The notes below the pieces were generated by a model. The model saw only the letters and a list, made by a program, of their open reading frames with translations. It ran no database searches and had not been told where the DNA came from. Below are positions 11,635-12,260 of a stretch of DNA of 12,260 nucleotides, piece after piece. The DNA comes from Thermoplasmatota archaeon (GTDB lineage: Archaea > Thermoplasmatota > E2 > JACPAO01 > JAHFTW01), in the NCBI GenBank assembly GCA_028289805.1, contig JANQNI010000030.1:1-12260 (forward strand), in the 5' to 3' direction. The position numbers were made by a program, and so were the translations under genes. The first letter of the stretch is position 1, and each line of letters opens with the position of its first letter.

Positions 11635-12260
11635 CTGGCCAGGGCGGCGTCGCCCGTCCCCACGCGCTCCCGGCGCTGCCGGAACCGGACGCCGAGCAGG
11701 GCGGACAGGACGCCGACGCCCGCCAGCACCCACGCGACGGTGCTGGTGACCACCCACGCCTCCCGGCCGGACCCGTCCAGCAACAGCAGGGGGCGTCCCG
11801 CCTCCCGCGCGTCGTAGCCCACCGAGAGGGGGTCGCGCTCGTAGTCCAGGTCGCCGATGGCGGGGCCGGCGTACTTCAGCTCCTGTCCGGCCAGGAACGC
11901 CTCGCGGTTGCCGACGGTGGCGGCGGCGAGGTTGAACGCCTCCACCACGTCCAGGTAGCCGGCGCCGACGCGGTGGACGGGGTCGGCCATGGGGCGGGCG
12001 GTGGCGACGAGCACGTCCATCGCCTGGTCGGGCGACAACGCCGGGTTGGTGGCGAACAGCAGCGCGGCGGCCCCCGCGACGTGGGGGGCGGCCATGCTGG
12101 TGCCGCTGCGGTCCAGGTACAGCGCCTCGCTGCTGCCGTCCACGAGGCCGGCGCCCAGGCGGGGACTGGCCAGGGGGTCGGCGCTGCGGATGCGGCTGCC
12201 GGGAGCGGTGCGGACGTCTGGCTCGAGTGGGCGCTGGCCGACATGCAGCGCGTGGGCTAC
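11631..12260 (-). CDS. S8 subtilisin-like serine peptidase, C-terminal part, membrane-anchored (partial)
   Basis: Only the last 209 residues are in the window; the N-terminus with the catalytic Asp and His runs off the right edge. The visible part contains EPDVRTAPGSRI, matching the subtilase segment before the active serine. Then comes SGTSMAAPHVAGAAALL, with the catalytic serine in GTSMAAPH (residue 55 of the visible part). A helix-rich end of the peptidase domain follows (SPDQAMDVLVATARPM). After a spacer of about 60 residues the protein ends with one transmembrane segment (WVVTSTVAWVLAGVGVLSAL) and a basic stop-transfer RFRQRRER. This predicts an extracellular protease tethered by its C-terminus. 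It ends with TAG at 11631-11633, convergent with the membrane-protein gene on the + strand. Confidence 0.93.
   Translation of the reverse strand, partial: VAHALHVGQRPLEPDVRTAPGSRIRSADPLASPRLGAGLVDGSSEALYLDRSGTSMAAPHVAGAAALLFATNPALSPDQAMDVLVATARPMADPVHRVGAGYLDVVEAFNLAAATVGNREAFLAGQELKYAGPAIGDLDYERDPLSVGYDAREAGRPLLLLDGSGREAWVVTSTVAWVLAGVGVLSALLGVRFRQRRERVGTGDAALAS

Noticed and set aside
1..12260. CRISPR array, transposase or integron integrase
   Set aside because: No regularly spaced repeats were seen, and no frame in the window shows tyrosine-recombinase or transposase motifs.

Overview
The window is GC-rich and densely coded and looks archaeal. Supporting genes are an archaeal type II (phosphorylating) glyceraldehyde-3-phosphate dehydrogenase, a NosD-like beta-helix lipoprotein with the N-terminal repeat common in archaeal surface proteins, an FtsJ/RlmE-type rRNA methyltransferase, short or absent leaders behind TATA-like boxes, and a C-terminally anchored subtilisin-like protease. 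A high-GC Thermoplasmatota (marine group II-like) lineage fits best. This is inference from gene content, and a halophilic archaeon is the main alternative.

Left part (1-5518): the two subunits of an aerobic class I ribonucleotide reductase, nrdB (197-1306) and nrdA (3119-5518), lie on the + strand. Both are strikingly eukaryote-like. They are separated by about 1.8 kb of accessory DNA. The first accessory block (1445-2495) has the anatomy of an integron gene cassette: a GTTAGAC core site at its left edge, one AT-richer gene (1496-2434), and an attC-like folded site at its right edge (GTCTAAC, stem-loop, GTTCAAC). Its gene encodes a Zn-ribbon protein with a C-terminal nucleoside 2-deoxyribosyltransferase/TIR-like domain. 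The second block is a GC-rich hicB-hicA toxin-antitoxin pair (2575-2951). nrdA follows a leader that repeats a short motif found at the nrdB start and contains a 16-codon upstream ORF.

Middle part (5519-7740), - strand: a membrane protein with 16 cysteines in 40 residues (5601-6305) and type II GAPDH (6517-7584). The spacer between them holds imperfect repeats of the gap 3' end and a strong hairpin.

Right part (7741-12260): two consecutive + strand lipoproteins, both with His/Asp-rich segments after the lipobox, separated by a small operator-like palindrome. They are followed by rlmE and a small four-helix membrane protein. On the - strand, running off the right edge, is the C-terminal part of a membrane-anchored S8 peptidase whose stop codon overlaps the stop of the membrane protein. 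No intergenic stretch exceeds about 215 bases. No rRNA, tRNA, CRISPR array, transposase or integron integrase gene was found.
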